13,503 nucleotides of DNA from Proteobacteria bacterium UBA6908 (GTDB lineage Bacteria > Pseudomonadota > Gammaproteobacteria > Acidiferrobacterales > UBA6901): positions 25,142 through 38,644 of the forward strand of contig DKBE01000070.1 in assembly GCA_002451085.1 (NCBI GenBank), written 5' to 3'. Below, piece by piece: positions 1 through 6,598 of this stretch. Position 1 is the first letter of the stretch. Every line of letters starts with the position of its first letter. The position numbers and the translations under genes are program-made. The notes under the pieces are model-generated. The model was not told the DNA's origin. It saw only the letters and a program-made list of their open reading frames with translations, and searched no databases.

Positions 1-354
1 CTGGGCACGTCGCATAGCCCGGGCTATTTCGGTATCGGCGGAATTACGATTCTTGGACTGGTCGCCGCGTCCATGTGGTACTGGGGACGCTTCCGCGTGC
101 GTCTCGATGACGCCAGACGACCGGCGGCCGACTGGCAGGGTCTCGGATATCTGGCATTCGCGCTTGCTGCCTGGAACCTGTGCGGTTTTGGCGGCATGCC
201 CAGCTTTGCGGTCTATCCCGAGAAAATGATCGCGCTCAATGCAATACCGTTCGCGGTCGGCCAGCTCAAGGCGGTAATGGCGTTGTTTATTCTTGGATGG
301 GCATTCACGGCCTTTGGGTTGTTTCGAGCATCTCGAGGTTTGGCTCAGCCGTGA
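1..354 (+). CDS. C-terminal part of an unrecognised membrane protein (5' end outside window)
   Basis: The reading frame is open from the first base to a TGA at 352-354, giving about 117 residues of an incomplete protein. Three hydrophobic stretches look like membrane helices: one near GGITILGLVAASMWYW, one near GYLAFALAAWNLCGFGG, and one near LKAVMALFILGWAFTAFGLF. A short basic, polar loop (RFRVRLDDARRPAADW) lies between the first two. The first ATG in the frame is at 73, but the frame is already open and hydrophobic before it, so the gene starts upstream of the window. I do not recognise the family. It converges on the minus-strand cyclophilin gene with a gap of about 75 bases in which I see no clear terminator. 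Confidence 0.6.
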   Translation: MGTSHSPGYFGIGGITILGLVAASMWYWGRFRVRLDDARRPAADWQGLGYLAFALAAWNLCGFGGMPSFAVYPEKMIALNAIPFAVGQLKAVMALFILGWAFTAFGLFRASRGLAQP

Positions 355-428
355 CGAGCCAAGTCGTCGTAGTGATTAGGCAACGCCCTTCGTTATCTTC
401 CGTAACTGATTTCGTCTGGGCTCGGCTC

Positions 429-1019
429 CTATTTTCCTGCCGGAATCCGCGCCATCTCCCGGATGATAACGTCCTGCTTCGGAACATTCTGGTGCATCCC
501 GGCATTACCGGTGGTTACGGCCTCTATCTTCTTGAGCACATCCATGCCCTTCGTGACTTTGCCGAATACCGTATAACCCCAGCCTTGCAGAGTCTTGGCG
601 CGGTGATCGAGGAAGGTGTTATCCACGGTATTGATAAAGAACTGGGCAGACGCGGAATGGGGGTCAGATGTGCGCGCCATCGCTAGCGTTCCGGCCGTGT
701 TTTTCAGTCCGTTATCAGCTTCATTCTGAATCGGTGCGCGCGTCGGTTTCTCTTTCAAACCTGGAAGCATACCGCCACCCTGGATCATGAAGCCCGGGAT
801 CACGCGGTGAAAGATCGTGCCGTTGTAGAAGCCCGAATCCACATACTGCAGAAAGTTGGCTACGGTCTTTGGGGAGTGACGTGCATCAAGCTCCAGATCA
901 ATGACCCCGAGGCTGGTGGTCATGCGTACCCGCGGGTTGTCGGCCTTGACCGGTTCGGCGGCCGAAGCAGAGAGCGGCAGGACAAGGAGTGTTAGCAAGG
1001 CAAGTATGGCGGTTTTCAT
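429..1019 (-). CDS. ppiA: Periplasmic cyclophilin-type peptidyl-prolyl cis-trans isomerase (PpiA-like)
   Basis: It catalyses cis-trans isomerisation of X-Pro bonds during folding of exported proteins. Residues 1-20 ([20 protein letters not shown]) form a clear Sec signal peptide, so the enzyme should act in the periplasm. The cyclophilin core follows: VIDLELD at about 40, the [14 protein letters not shown] catalytic block with Arg72 and Phe78, SAQFFIN at 124-130, and the [14 protein letters not shown] block near 149-162. At 196 residues it is close to the E. coli PpiA length. An in-frame GTG at 1022 is possible, but the ATG at 1019 sits 7 nt after a GGAG and is preferred. It is the last gene of the minus-strand operon, 22 bases after the EVE-domain gene. 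Confidence 0.93.
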   Translation of the reverse strand: MKTAILALLTLLVLPLSASAAEPVKADNPRVRMTTSLGVIDLELDARHSPKTVANFLQYVDSGFYNGTIFHRVIPGFMIQGGGMLPGLKEKPTRAPIQNEADNGLKNTAGTLAMARTSDPHSASAQFFINTVDNTFLDHRAKTLQGWGYTVFGKVTKGMDVLKKIEAVTTGNAGMHQNVPKQDVIIREMARIPAGK

Positions 1020-1041
1020 CACGGGTCTCCGTTGTAATAAA

Positions 1042-1509
1042 TCAATCTGATTTGTCCATCTTCAGGATGGTATTCCATTCCTTTGCGGTAACCGGCAGGA
1101 TCGATAACCGGTTTCCTCTCTGCAGCAGCTGCATATGCTTGAGCGCCGGATTGTTCTTGAGGGCGGCAAGTGTAATGGAATGCTTGAGCTCACGTTCCAG
1201 TTTAACGTCGACCATGTACCAGATGGGTTTGGAAGGAGAGCTCTTCGGATCAAAATGTTCGTTGTCCGGAGCCCAGGCGGTGTGGTCCGGGTAACCGGCG
1301 CGCACGATTTTCACGACGCCGACAATGCCCGGTTCGGCGCAACTGGAGTGGTAAAAGAAGGCCAAATCACCTTTCTGCATGCTGTCGCGCAGAAAGTTGC
1401 GGGCCTGGTAGTTGCGCACCCCGTCCCAGTGCTCGGTGCGTTTCGGCCGGGACTTGAGATGATCAAGACCAAAGCAGTCCGGCTCGGTTTTCATCAGCCA
1501 GTAGTTCAT
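1042..1509 (-). CDS. EVE-domain protein (thymocyte nuclear protein 1-like)
   Basis: This 155-residue protein consists almost entirely of one EVE domain, a PUA-like fold that binds modified nucleobases. The family hallmarks are visible: the N-terminal [12 protein letters not shown], then [21 protein letters not shown], then [19 protein letters not shown], and [22 protein letters not shown]. Bacterial single-domain EVE proteins are common and their cellular ligand is mostly unsettled, so no precise role is assigned. The ATG at 1509 lies 3 bases after the ygfA stop (1513-1515). No separate strong ribosome-binding site is visible, so it is probably translationally coupled to ygfA. Confidence 0.92.
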   Translation of the reverse strand: MNYWLMKTEPDCFGLDHLKSRPKRTEHWDGVRNYQARNFLRDSMQKGDLAFFYHSSCAEPGIVGVVKIVRAGYPDHTAWAPDNEHFDPKSSPSKPIWYMVDVKLERELKHSITLAALKNNPALKHMQLLQRGNRLSILPVTAKEWNTILKMDKSD

Positions 1510-1512
1510 CGA

Positions 1513-2112
1513 TCAATCGAATAGATAATGTGCGCGGTCGGTGACCACAGCCTGTAGTGGTATATCCCAGGCAAAGGTTTCAAGGTCCTCGACCCGCTGG
1601 AAATCATGGGCCAGGCCGACCAGGTGCGGTTTGTGCCAGAGCCGGCGCGTGCGCAGGAACGCCAGGCTCTTGTCGTAGAATCCGCCGCCCATGCCCAGGC
1701 GATTCCCGCGTGCGTCGAATGCCACCAGCGGCATGAGGATGAGGTCGAGTTCCTGCGCACGCACCCACAAGCGCGACGGTACTCGCGGTTCGGGAATTCC
1801 AAAGCGATTCAGAGTTAGTGGGGTATCTGGCATGTACGGAGCGAACCACAGGCGATCGTGGCGCAGGCGCGACAGAATCGGCAGGTAACAGAGTTTTTTC
1901 GCCGCCCAGATTCGCTCCATGAGTGGTTGCGGGTCAATCTCGCCGTCGTTGGGCAGATACAGCGCAATGCGGCGGCTGACGCGGAACAACCGGTTGGCAG
2001 CAACGTTCGTTGACAGTTGCGCGGCCGCACGCCGCTGTTCGGAGTCCGACAATGCGTCGCGTTGCTGGCGCAAGGTGCGCCTGAGGGAGTGACGTGCGCT
2101 TGGATCAGTCAC
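1513..2112 (-). CDS. ygfA: 5-formyltetrahydrofolate cyclo-ligase
   Basis: This ATP-dependent enzyme converts 5-formyl-THF to 5,10-methenyl-THF and so returns the storage folate to one-carbon metabolism. At 199 residues it has the usual length. The N-terminal basic helix (RRTLRQQRDALS) and the C-terminal signature are clear: DLILMPLVAFD at 123-133, then GNRLGMGGGFYDKSL at 136-150, the nucleotide/substrate loop. The start is a GTG at 2112, only about 10 bases from the 3' end of 6S RNA. No Shine-Dalgarno sequence is seen at normal distance; the nearest GGAGG lies in the closing stem of 6S. The ssrS-ygfA order is the classical gammaproteobacterial arrangement, where the two are co-transcribed and 6S is processed out. 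Confidence 0.95.
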   Translation of the reverse strand: MTDPSARHSLRRTLRQQRDALSDSEQRRAAAQLSTNVAANRLFRVSRRIALYLPNDGEIDPQPLMERIWAAKKLCYLPILSRLRHDRLWFAPYMPDTPLTLNRFGIPEPRVPSRLWVRAQELDLILMPLVAFDARGNRLGMGGGFYDKSLAFLRTRRLWHKPHLVGLAHDFQRVEDLETFAWDIPLQAVVTDRAHYLFD

Positions 2113-2122
2113 GGAAATGAAA

Positions 2123-2313
2123 GAGGCGCCCTCCGCCTGTGCCGTACCGCCCCATTGCCCTGAACCGAAGGGTTCAGGTGGGTGCCACCGAGATGCATCA
2201 GGCTTCCCACTCGGAGGTGGGCTTGCACAACAGCATCTGCTGTAGCGGCTCCCGGCTTAAAACTTATAGGTTCAGAGGACCAGGAGCGGATACGAACACC
2301 GCAGAGGGCGCCA
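2123..2313 (-). ncRNA. ssrS: 6S RNA, regulator of RNA polymerase
   Basis: On the minus strand this stretch of about 190 nt folds as a long, bulged rod as 6S RNA does. The ends pair as a closing stem (2301-2312 with 2125-2136; GGCGCCCUC against GAGGGCGCC, then one mismatch). A stable hairpin, CCUGAACC-CUUC-GGUUCAGG, lies in the 3' half (2178-2159), at the same relative place as the E. coli CCUUGAACC/GGUUCAAGG hairpin. The apical part has CCCAC/GUGGG at 2221-2206. A purine/U-rich unpaired segment (AUAAGUUUUAAGCC) flanks the central bubble. Position between zapA and ygfA is diagnostic. 6S RNA binds the sigma70 holoenzyme by mimicking an open promoter and shifts transcription in stationary phase. 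The exact ends are estimated from the stem and the promoter. Confidence 0.93.
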
Positions 2314-2321
2314 TGTCTGTA

Positions 2322-2349
2322 AGTATAACTCAATCCGTTGCCCAGTCAG
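2322..2349 (-). promoter_or_regulatory. Sigma70-type promoter of the 6S RNA gene
   Basis: On the minus strand a TATACT -10 box (2327-2322) lies 16 bp after CTGACT (2349-2344), a 4 of 6 match to the -35 consensus. The predicted start at about 2313-2315 coincides with the start of the 6S closing stem. The -35 box overlaps the last codon and stop of zapA. Transcription from the upstream zapA promoter could also run through. Confidence 0.65.
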
Positions 2350-2642
2350 TCCAGCAGCGCGGCTTCAATCTTGTGATTCAGAGCCTCTAACCGGGAGTCG
2401 AGTTCGGCAGGCACGCTGGTTGAGTGGGTGCGCAACTGCTGTACTTCATTGCTGAGGTTCAGCGCGGCCATCATGGCCACACGTTCGCCGCCGATGACCT
2501 TGCCGCCATTCTGGATTTCGCGCATGCGTGAATCCAGCTCGCGGGCGGCGGCGATCAGGGCTTCGCGCTCGCCGTCTGGGCAGGCGACCATCAGCTCCTT
2601 GCCGAGAATGGAGATATTGACGCCGCCGGGCACGGATTTCAC
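2346..2642 (-). CDS. zapA: Cell division protein ZapA
   Basis: ZapA binds FtsZ and bundles its protofilaments at the division ring. The 98-residue product shows the family layout. A short N-terminal globular part begins with VNISILGKELMVACPDGEREAL, matching the conserved I.G.....CP..E pattern. After it comes a C-terminal coiled-coil helix running from AARELDSRMREI through MAALNLSNEVQQLR to the end. Translation starts with a GTG at 2642 that overlaps the stop of the upstream TIGR02449/ZapB-like gene in a GTGA, so the pair is translationally coupled. 6S RNA follows directly, as in E. coli. Confidence 0.93.
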   Translation of the reverse strand: MKSVPGGVNISILGKELMVACPDGEREALIAAARELDSRMREIQNGGKVIGGERVAMMAALNLSNEVQQLRTHSTSVPAELDSRLEALNHKIEAALLD

Positions 2643-2848
2643 GATCCGCGCTCCAGGGCCTTCAGGCGGCCGATCATCGACTCGATCCGGGCGCGTGCAA
2701 TCTGGGTTTTTTCCACCAGCTTGGCATGGTCGTCGCTCAACTGATCCTGGTGCGAACGCATGGTACGGTTCTCCTGGCGGAGCTTCTGGCAGGCTCCGAT
2801 GAGGTCGTCGACACGGCTTTCAAGCTTCTTAAGGTTGTCGTTGTCCAT
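2639..2848 (-). CDS. Small coiled-coil protein, TIGR02449 / ZapB-like
   Basis: This 69-residue, highly charged protein is predicted to be nearly all coiled coil (DNDNLKKLESRVDDLIGACQ, then KLRQENRTMRSHQDQLSDDH, ending in IESMIGRLKALERGS). A gene of this type sits immediately before zapA in many gammaproteobacteria and is annotated as a TIGR02449 family or ZapB-like protein. A role in the division ring is inferred from that position and from the architecture, not from a catalytic motif. It starts at the ATG at 2848, about 25 bases after the predicted transcription start, and overlaps zapA by 4 bases. Confidence 0.82.
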   Translation of the reverse strand: MDNDNLKKLESRVDDLIGACQKLRQENRTMRSHQDQLSDDHAKLVEKTQIARARIESMIGRLKALERGS

Positions 2849-2880
2849 GCGGCAGCCGCCCGGATGCGATTGGTTGATTA

Positions 2881-2909
2881 ATATTAGGAAAGGTCCCGGT
2901 TCCGGTCAA
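2881..2909 (-). promoter_or_regulatory. Strong sigma70-type promoter for the zapB-like/zapA/6S/ygfA operon
   Basis: On the minus strand the sequence reads TTGACC (2909-2904), a 17-bp spacer, and TAATAT (2886-2881). This gives 5 of 6 matches at -35, 5 of 6 at -10, and the optimal spacing. Transcription should start near 2874, about 25 nt before the ATG at 2848. It faces away from the plus-strand desaturase gene. Confidence 0.75.
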
Positions 2910-2931
2910 CGCTTCGGGGAACAGGGTGACG

Positions 2932-2940
2932 TGCTAGACT
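2932..2940 (+). promoter_or_regulatory. Possible extended -10 element for the desaturase gene
   Basis: TGCTAGACT fits the TGnTATAAT extended -10 pattern with one or two mismatches and lies about 60 bases before the desaturase ATG. I see no convincing -35 box at 17 bp, which extended -10 promoters can lack. This is a weak call. Confidence 0.3.
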
Positions 2941-3001
2941 GTGAATCTCGTCTCGACGTCCACCCTGCGGGCCACCCATCGGCTCGGCAACAGATGCGCC
3001 C

Positions 3002-4021
3002 ATGACCGCCACGGCTATTCCCAAACCGCAGGAGCAGGTAATCCCTTCAGGCCGGAACCTGTTCAAGGCCATTGTCCTGCTGGTGTTGCTGTTGATGTCA
3101 TTTTTTCTCACCCAGCACGGGGTGGCGGTAATCGCCGCCAGCGTCTGGCCAGCCGGGGTCGTGATAACCGTGACATGGCTATTTGTTGGAATAATGGCCG
3201 TGTGGCACAGCGTATTGATCATCGGCATGGGTATTCTGGCACACGACGCCGCCCACCGGGTGCTGTTCCGGTCGCCGTTCTGGAATGAAATGATCGGTGG
3301 ATTGCTGGCGGCACTGGCGTTGTTGCCGTTTTATACCAATCGTCAGATTCACCTCACGCATCACGGTTATGCGCACCAGCCGGAACTCGATCCGGAGAAT
3401 GCGATACACCATCACTCCTTTCTGTTTTCATTCACTGCCGGATCATTGATTGCGCTGGTGATTCATTACCGGCTGCTGTTTCAGAACCTGTTGCGCCTTC
3501 GCGACCCGCGTTATACCGAGCGCGTGTTGCTTGACCTGTTGTTTGTGGCTGAAGCCGGGGTGCTCTATTTTGGGCTGATCCCGGCGCTTGGCTTGTCTCT
3601 GTCGGTCTCGGTCATTCCCATGCTGGTGGCGCTACCGTTGGTGTTTTCCTGGCGGGCGCTCTCGGACCACTACGGGATACCGGCCATTGAGCGTACTACC
3701 AACAAGGGTCCGGTGCTGGATGTCGATGCCGAGAGTTGGCACCGCGACCGCCACAAGCGCAGCCGCGAAGTGACGGGCTGGGTGGTACGCACTCATCCCG
3801 TGCTGGAGTGGCTGTGGAGTCACGTCAATTACCACGAAGTGCACCATAAATACCCCTGGCTCTCGCATGTCTATCTGAAGGCAGCGTTCGAAGCGACCGA
3901 GCACCGCCAGCCGTACCTGGTCGTCAACGGCTACTGGCGGTCCTTGCTGAATCTGCGCCATCGCCGGTATTACGACTCCCGCGAATCGGCCCGGCCATAT
4001 CTCAGCACCCCCGACTGGTAA
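3002..4021 (+). CDS. Membrane fatty acid desaturase / carotenoid hydroxylase-type di-iron protein
   Basis: This is a 339-residue integral membrane protein of the fatty acid desaturase superfamily. The three histidine boxes that ligate the di-iron centre are complete: HDAAH at 81-85, HLTHH at 117-121 and HEVHH at 278-282. More histidines occur at HHH (136-138) and SDHYG (221-225). Hydrophobic helices surround them: about 22-36, 41-63, 68-80, 96-110, 142-156 and 177-215. The first two boxes lie before the second helical pair and the third near the C-terminus, as in acyl desaturases and CrtR-like hydroxylases. The substrate (acyl lipid or carotenoid) cannot be read from the sequence. The ATG at 3002 has only a weak ribosome-binding site. 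It diverges from the zapA operon and lies 41 bases before pepP. Confidence 0.85.
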   Translation: MTATAIPKPQEQVIPSGRNLFKAIVLLVLLLMSFFLTQHGVAVIAASVWPAGVVITVTWLFVGIMAVWHSVLIIGMGILAHDAAHRVLFRSPFWNEMIGGLLAALALLPFYTNRQIHLTHHGYAHQPELDPENAIHHHSFLFSFTAGSLIALVIHYRLLFQNLLRLRDPRYTERVLLDLLFVAEAGVLYFGLIPALGLSLSVSVIPMLVALPLVFSWRALSDHYGIPAIERTTNKGPVLDVDAESWHRDRHKRSREVTGWVVRTHPVLEWLWSHVNYHEVHHKYPWLSHVYLKAAFEATEHRQPYLVVNGYWRSLLNLRHRRYYDSRESARPYLSTPDW

Positions 4022-4027
4022 CGGCTC

Positions 4028-4052
4028 TGCCCGGCCCTCTGGGGTTCGGGCA
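4028..4052 (+). other. Hairpin just upstream of pepP
   Basis: TGCCCG at 4028-4033 pairs with CGGGCA at 4047-4052, with an inner CCC/GGG pair around a TCT loop. There is no T-tract after it, so it is a poor intrinsic terminator. It ends 10 bases before the pepP ATG, where no Shine-Dalgarno sequence is visible. It might influence pepP translation or stabilise the 3' end of the desaturase message. Confidence 0.4.
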
Positions 4053-4062
4053 TAATGGGCCC

Positions 4063-5364
4063 ATGGACCAGACCCCGTTTGCCCGACGTCGCCGAGATGT
4101 GATGCAGCACATGGGTGGCGGCGTGGCCATCATCCCGACCGCCCTGCAGCGGGTGCGTAACCGTGATGTGTATTTCCCTTTCCGTCCGGACAGCGACTTT
4201 TACTACCTCACCCATTTCCCGGAACCCGAAGCGGTGGCCGTCCTGGTGCCCGGTCGCGCGCACGGCGAATTCCTGCTGTTTTGCCGTGAGAAAAACCGGG
4301 AAAAGGAGATCTGGGAAGGCCGGCGCGCCGGCCTCGAAGGTGCGCGAGAATTTTACGGGGCAGATGACGCCTTCCCGATTGATGACATCGACGACATCCT
4401 GCCGGGTTTGCTGGAGAACCGCGACAAGGTTTTCTACAGCATGGGCCGTCATCCTGATTTCGACGCGCGATTGATGGGTTGGGTCAACGAGGTGCGTGGC
4501 AAGGCCCGCAACGGTGTGCATGCGCCCGGCGAATTCGTGGATCTCAATCACATTCTTCATGAGATGCGGCTCATCAAGGGCGCCGATGAAATCAAGCTCA
4601 TGAAACGCGCCGCCCGGGTGTCATCGGTCGCGCACCGGCGCGCCATGCAGGCCTGCCAGCCGGGAAAGACGGAGTATGAAATCGAAGCTGAGCTGCTTTA
4701 TGAATTCCGCAAGGGCGGTTGCCTCTTTCCGGCCTACCCGCCGATTGTCGGTGGTGGCGCCAATAGTTGTATCCTGCACTACAACGAAAACAACGCCGAG
4801 CTGCGCAAGGGCGACATGCTGCTGATCGACGCCGGCGGCGAGTACGACGGCTATGCCGCCGACATTACCCGCAGTTTCCCGGTGAGTGGCAAGTTCACGC
4901 CCGAGCAGCGTGACATCTATCAGATCGTGCTGGCCGCCCAGCACGCGGCCATCGACCAGGTTCGCCCCGGCAAGCACTGGAATGAGCCGCACGATGCCGC
5001 CGTGCGGGTGCTCACGGATGGCCTGGTGCAACTCAAGTTGCTCAAGGGCAGTCTGGATGCACATATCGAAGACGGAAGCTACAAGCGCTTCTACATGCAC
5101 CGCACCGGCCACTGGCTGGGCATGGATGTGCACGATGTCGGCGACTACAAGGTCCACGAGTCCTGGCGGCAGCTTGAACCGGGTATGGTGCTGACGGTCG
5201 AGCCCGGGCTGTACATCGGTGAAGCCGATGATATCCCCAAGGGGTTTCACGATATCGGCGTGCGCATTGAGGATGATGTGCTGGTAACGCGCGATGGTCA
5301 CGACGTACTGAGCAAGGACGCGCCAAAGGAGATCAAGGAAATCGAGGAGCTGATGCGTGGCTGA
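4063..5364 (+). CDS. pepP: Xaa-Pro aminopeptidase (aminopeptidase P)
   Basis: This cytoplasmic M24-family metallopeptidase removes an N-terminal residue that precedes proline. The 433 residues comprise an N-terminal creatinase-like domain (about 1-165, including YFPFRPDSDFYYLTHFPEPE) and a C-terminal pita-bread catalytic domain. All five dinuclear metal ligands are identifiable by comparison with E. coli PepP: Asp256 and Asp267 (DAGGEYDGYAADITRSFP), His350 (HRTGHWLG), Glu380 (TVEPGLY) and Glu403 (VRIEDD). The DVHD histidine is His357. Length and motifs indicate an intact enzyme. It overlaps ubiH by 8 bases. pepP-ubiH-ubiI is a conserved gammaproteobacterial gene set although the peptidase has no known step in quinone synthesis. 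Confidence 0.96.
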   Translation: MDQTPFARRRRDVMQHMGGGVAIIPTALQRVRNRDVYFPFRPDSDFYYLTHFPEPEAVAVLVPGRAHGEFLLFCREKNREKEIWEGRRAGLEGAREFYGADDAFPIDDIDDILPGLLENRDKVFYSMGRHPDFDARLMGWVNEVRGKARNGVHAPGEFVDLNHILHEMRLIKGADEIKLMKRAARVSSVAHRRAMQACQPGKTEYEIEAELLYEFRKGGCLFPAYPPIVGGGANSCILHYNENNAELRKGDMLLIDAGGEYDGYAADITRSFPVSGKFTPEQRDIYQIVLAAQHAAIDQVRPGKHWNEPHDAAVRVLTDGLVQLKLLKGSLDAHIEDGSYKRFYMHRTGHWLGMDVHDVGDYKVHESWRQLEPGMVLTVEPGLYIGEADDIPKGFHDIGVRIEDDVLVTRDGHDVLSKDAPKEIKEIEELMRG

Positions 5365-6598
5365 GATGAAACCCCCGGCGAACGCGTACGACGTGTTGAT
5401 CGTTGGCGGCGGCATGGTGGGCGCCAGTCTGGCCGTGGCCCTGCGCAGCCTGCCACTGAAAGTCGGTTTGATTGAGGCCGTGGAGTTCGAATCGTCTGCC
5501 CAGCCCAGTTATGACGACCGTACCGTTGCCCTGTCTTACGGCTCCAAGCGCATCTTCGAAACACTTGGGGTATGGAACCGGCTCGAAGCGGATGGTGCCA
5601 CAGCGATTCACCGCATCCATATCTCCGATCGCGGGCGGTTCGGGTTTGCACGCCTGAGCCATGCCGATGCCGGGGTCGAGGCGCTCGGCTGGGTTGTTGA
5701 GAACCGCGCGTTGGGACGGGCCCTGAAGGAGAGTTTGACCGACAGCCCTGGCCTGACGTTGTTCTGCCCGGCGGCCATGGAATCGGTTGAATATGGCCCG
5801 GATAGCGCTCAGGTGCGTATCCGGCATGGCGAGCGGGTGGACACTCTGACGACCCGACTGGTGGTGGCGGCCGATGGTGGTCGTTCACTGGTTCGCGAAC
5901 AGGCCGGCATCGAAACCCGCCGCCGGGAATATCACCAGACCGCACTAGTGACCAATGTCACGCCGGAGCGGTCGCATGCGAACGTCGCCTATGAGCGATT
6001 CACCGACAGCGGACCGCTGGCGCTATTACCCATGCGAGACAATCGCTGTGCCGTGGTTTGGAGTCTGCCGCCCGAGCGGGCTGAGTCGATACGACAGCTG
6101 GATGACACCGCCTTTCTCGCTGCCTTGCAGGAGCGCTTTGGCCAGCGCCTGGGTCGCTTCCTCAAGGCCGGGCACCGTGCTGCCTATCCGTTGGCCCGGA
6201 CGGAAGTCATGGAGCATGTTCGCCCGCGGCTTGCGCTGATCGGCAATGCGGCCCACACCGTGCATCCGGTCGCCGGTCAAGGATTCAATCTGGGATTACG
6301 GGATGTCGCTACCCTGGCCCAGATACTGGGCGAAGCACAGCGGGCCGGAGAAGACCCCGGCGACCTGACCGTATTACAGCGCTATGCGCAATGGCGCCGG
6401 CGTGATGTGTGGGCCACATCCAGTTTCACAAACGGCCTGGTGAGTGTTTTCTCCAATGATCTTGCGCCCCTGTCGGTAGCCCGCAACCTCGGTTTGGTGG
6501 CGGTCGATCTGTTTCCTCCTGCCAAGCGTGCCTTGCTGCGTCTCAGCATGGGTCTGGCCGGACGTTTGCCGCGGCTGGCGCGCGGCCTGCCGCTATGA
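5357..6598 (+). CDS. ubiH: 2-octaprenyl-6-methoxyphenol hydroxylase (ubiquinone biosynthesis)
   Basis: This FAD-dependent monooxygenase hydroxylates the ubiquinone ring. The 413-residue product has the FAD Rossmann motif VLIVGGGMVGAS (G17-x-G-x-x-G22), the AADGGRS motif at 171-177, and the FAD-ribityl motif GNAAHTVHPVAGQGFNLGLRD from 296. The GNAA form, rather than GDAA, is also found in E. coli UbiH. DDRTVALSYGS and HISDRGRFGF likewise match UbiH rather than UbiI or UbiF. Translation probably starts at the GTG at 5357, 7 nt after GAGGAG; an ATG at 5366 is the alternative. The start lies inside the end of pepP, and the stop overlaps ubiI in an ATGA, so all three are translationally coupled. 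Confidence 0.93.
   Translation: MAEMKPPANAYDVLIVGGGMVGASLAVALRSLPLKVGLIEAVEFESSAQPSYDDRTVALSYGSKRIFETLGVWNRLEADGATAIHRIHISDRGRFGFARLSHADAGVEALGWVVENRALGRALKESLTDSPGLTLFCPAAMESVEYGPDSAQVRIRHGERVDTLTTRLVVAADGGRSLVREQAGIETRRREYHQTALVTNVTPERSHANVAYERFTDSGPLALLPMRDNRCAVVWSLPPERAESIRQLDDTAFLAALQERFGQRLGRFLKAGHRAAYPLARTEVMEHVRPRLALIGNAAHTVHPVAGQGFNLGLRDVATLAQILGEAQRAGEDPGDLTVLQRYAQWRRRDVWATSSFTNGLVSVFSNDLAPLSVARNLGLVAVDLFPPAKRALLRLSMGLAGRLPRLARGLPL

Noticed and set aside
180..686. 168-codon plus-strand frame overlapping the first gene and ppiA
   Set aside because: It is out of frame with the membrane protein and antisense to the cyclophilin, and it has no family motif.
2109..2333. Short frames on both strands within the ssrS locus
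   Set aside because: The stretch is explained by 6S RNA: closing stem, internal hairpins, promoter and position between zapA and ygfA.
4621..5415. 264-codon open frame on the minus strand opposite pepP
   Set aside because: It is fully antisense to pepP, whose five metal ligands and domains are intact, and its translation shows no recognisable domain. It is a shadow frame produced by GC-rich codon use.
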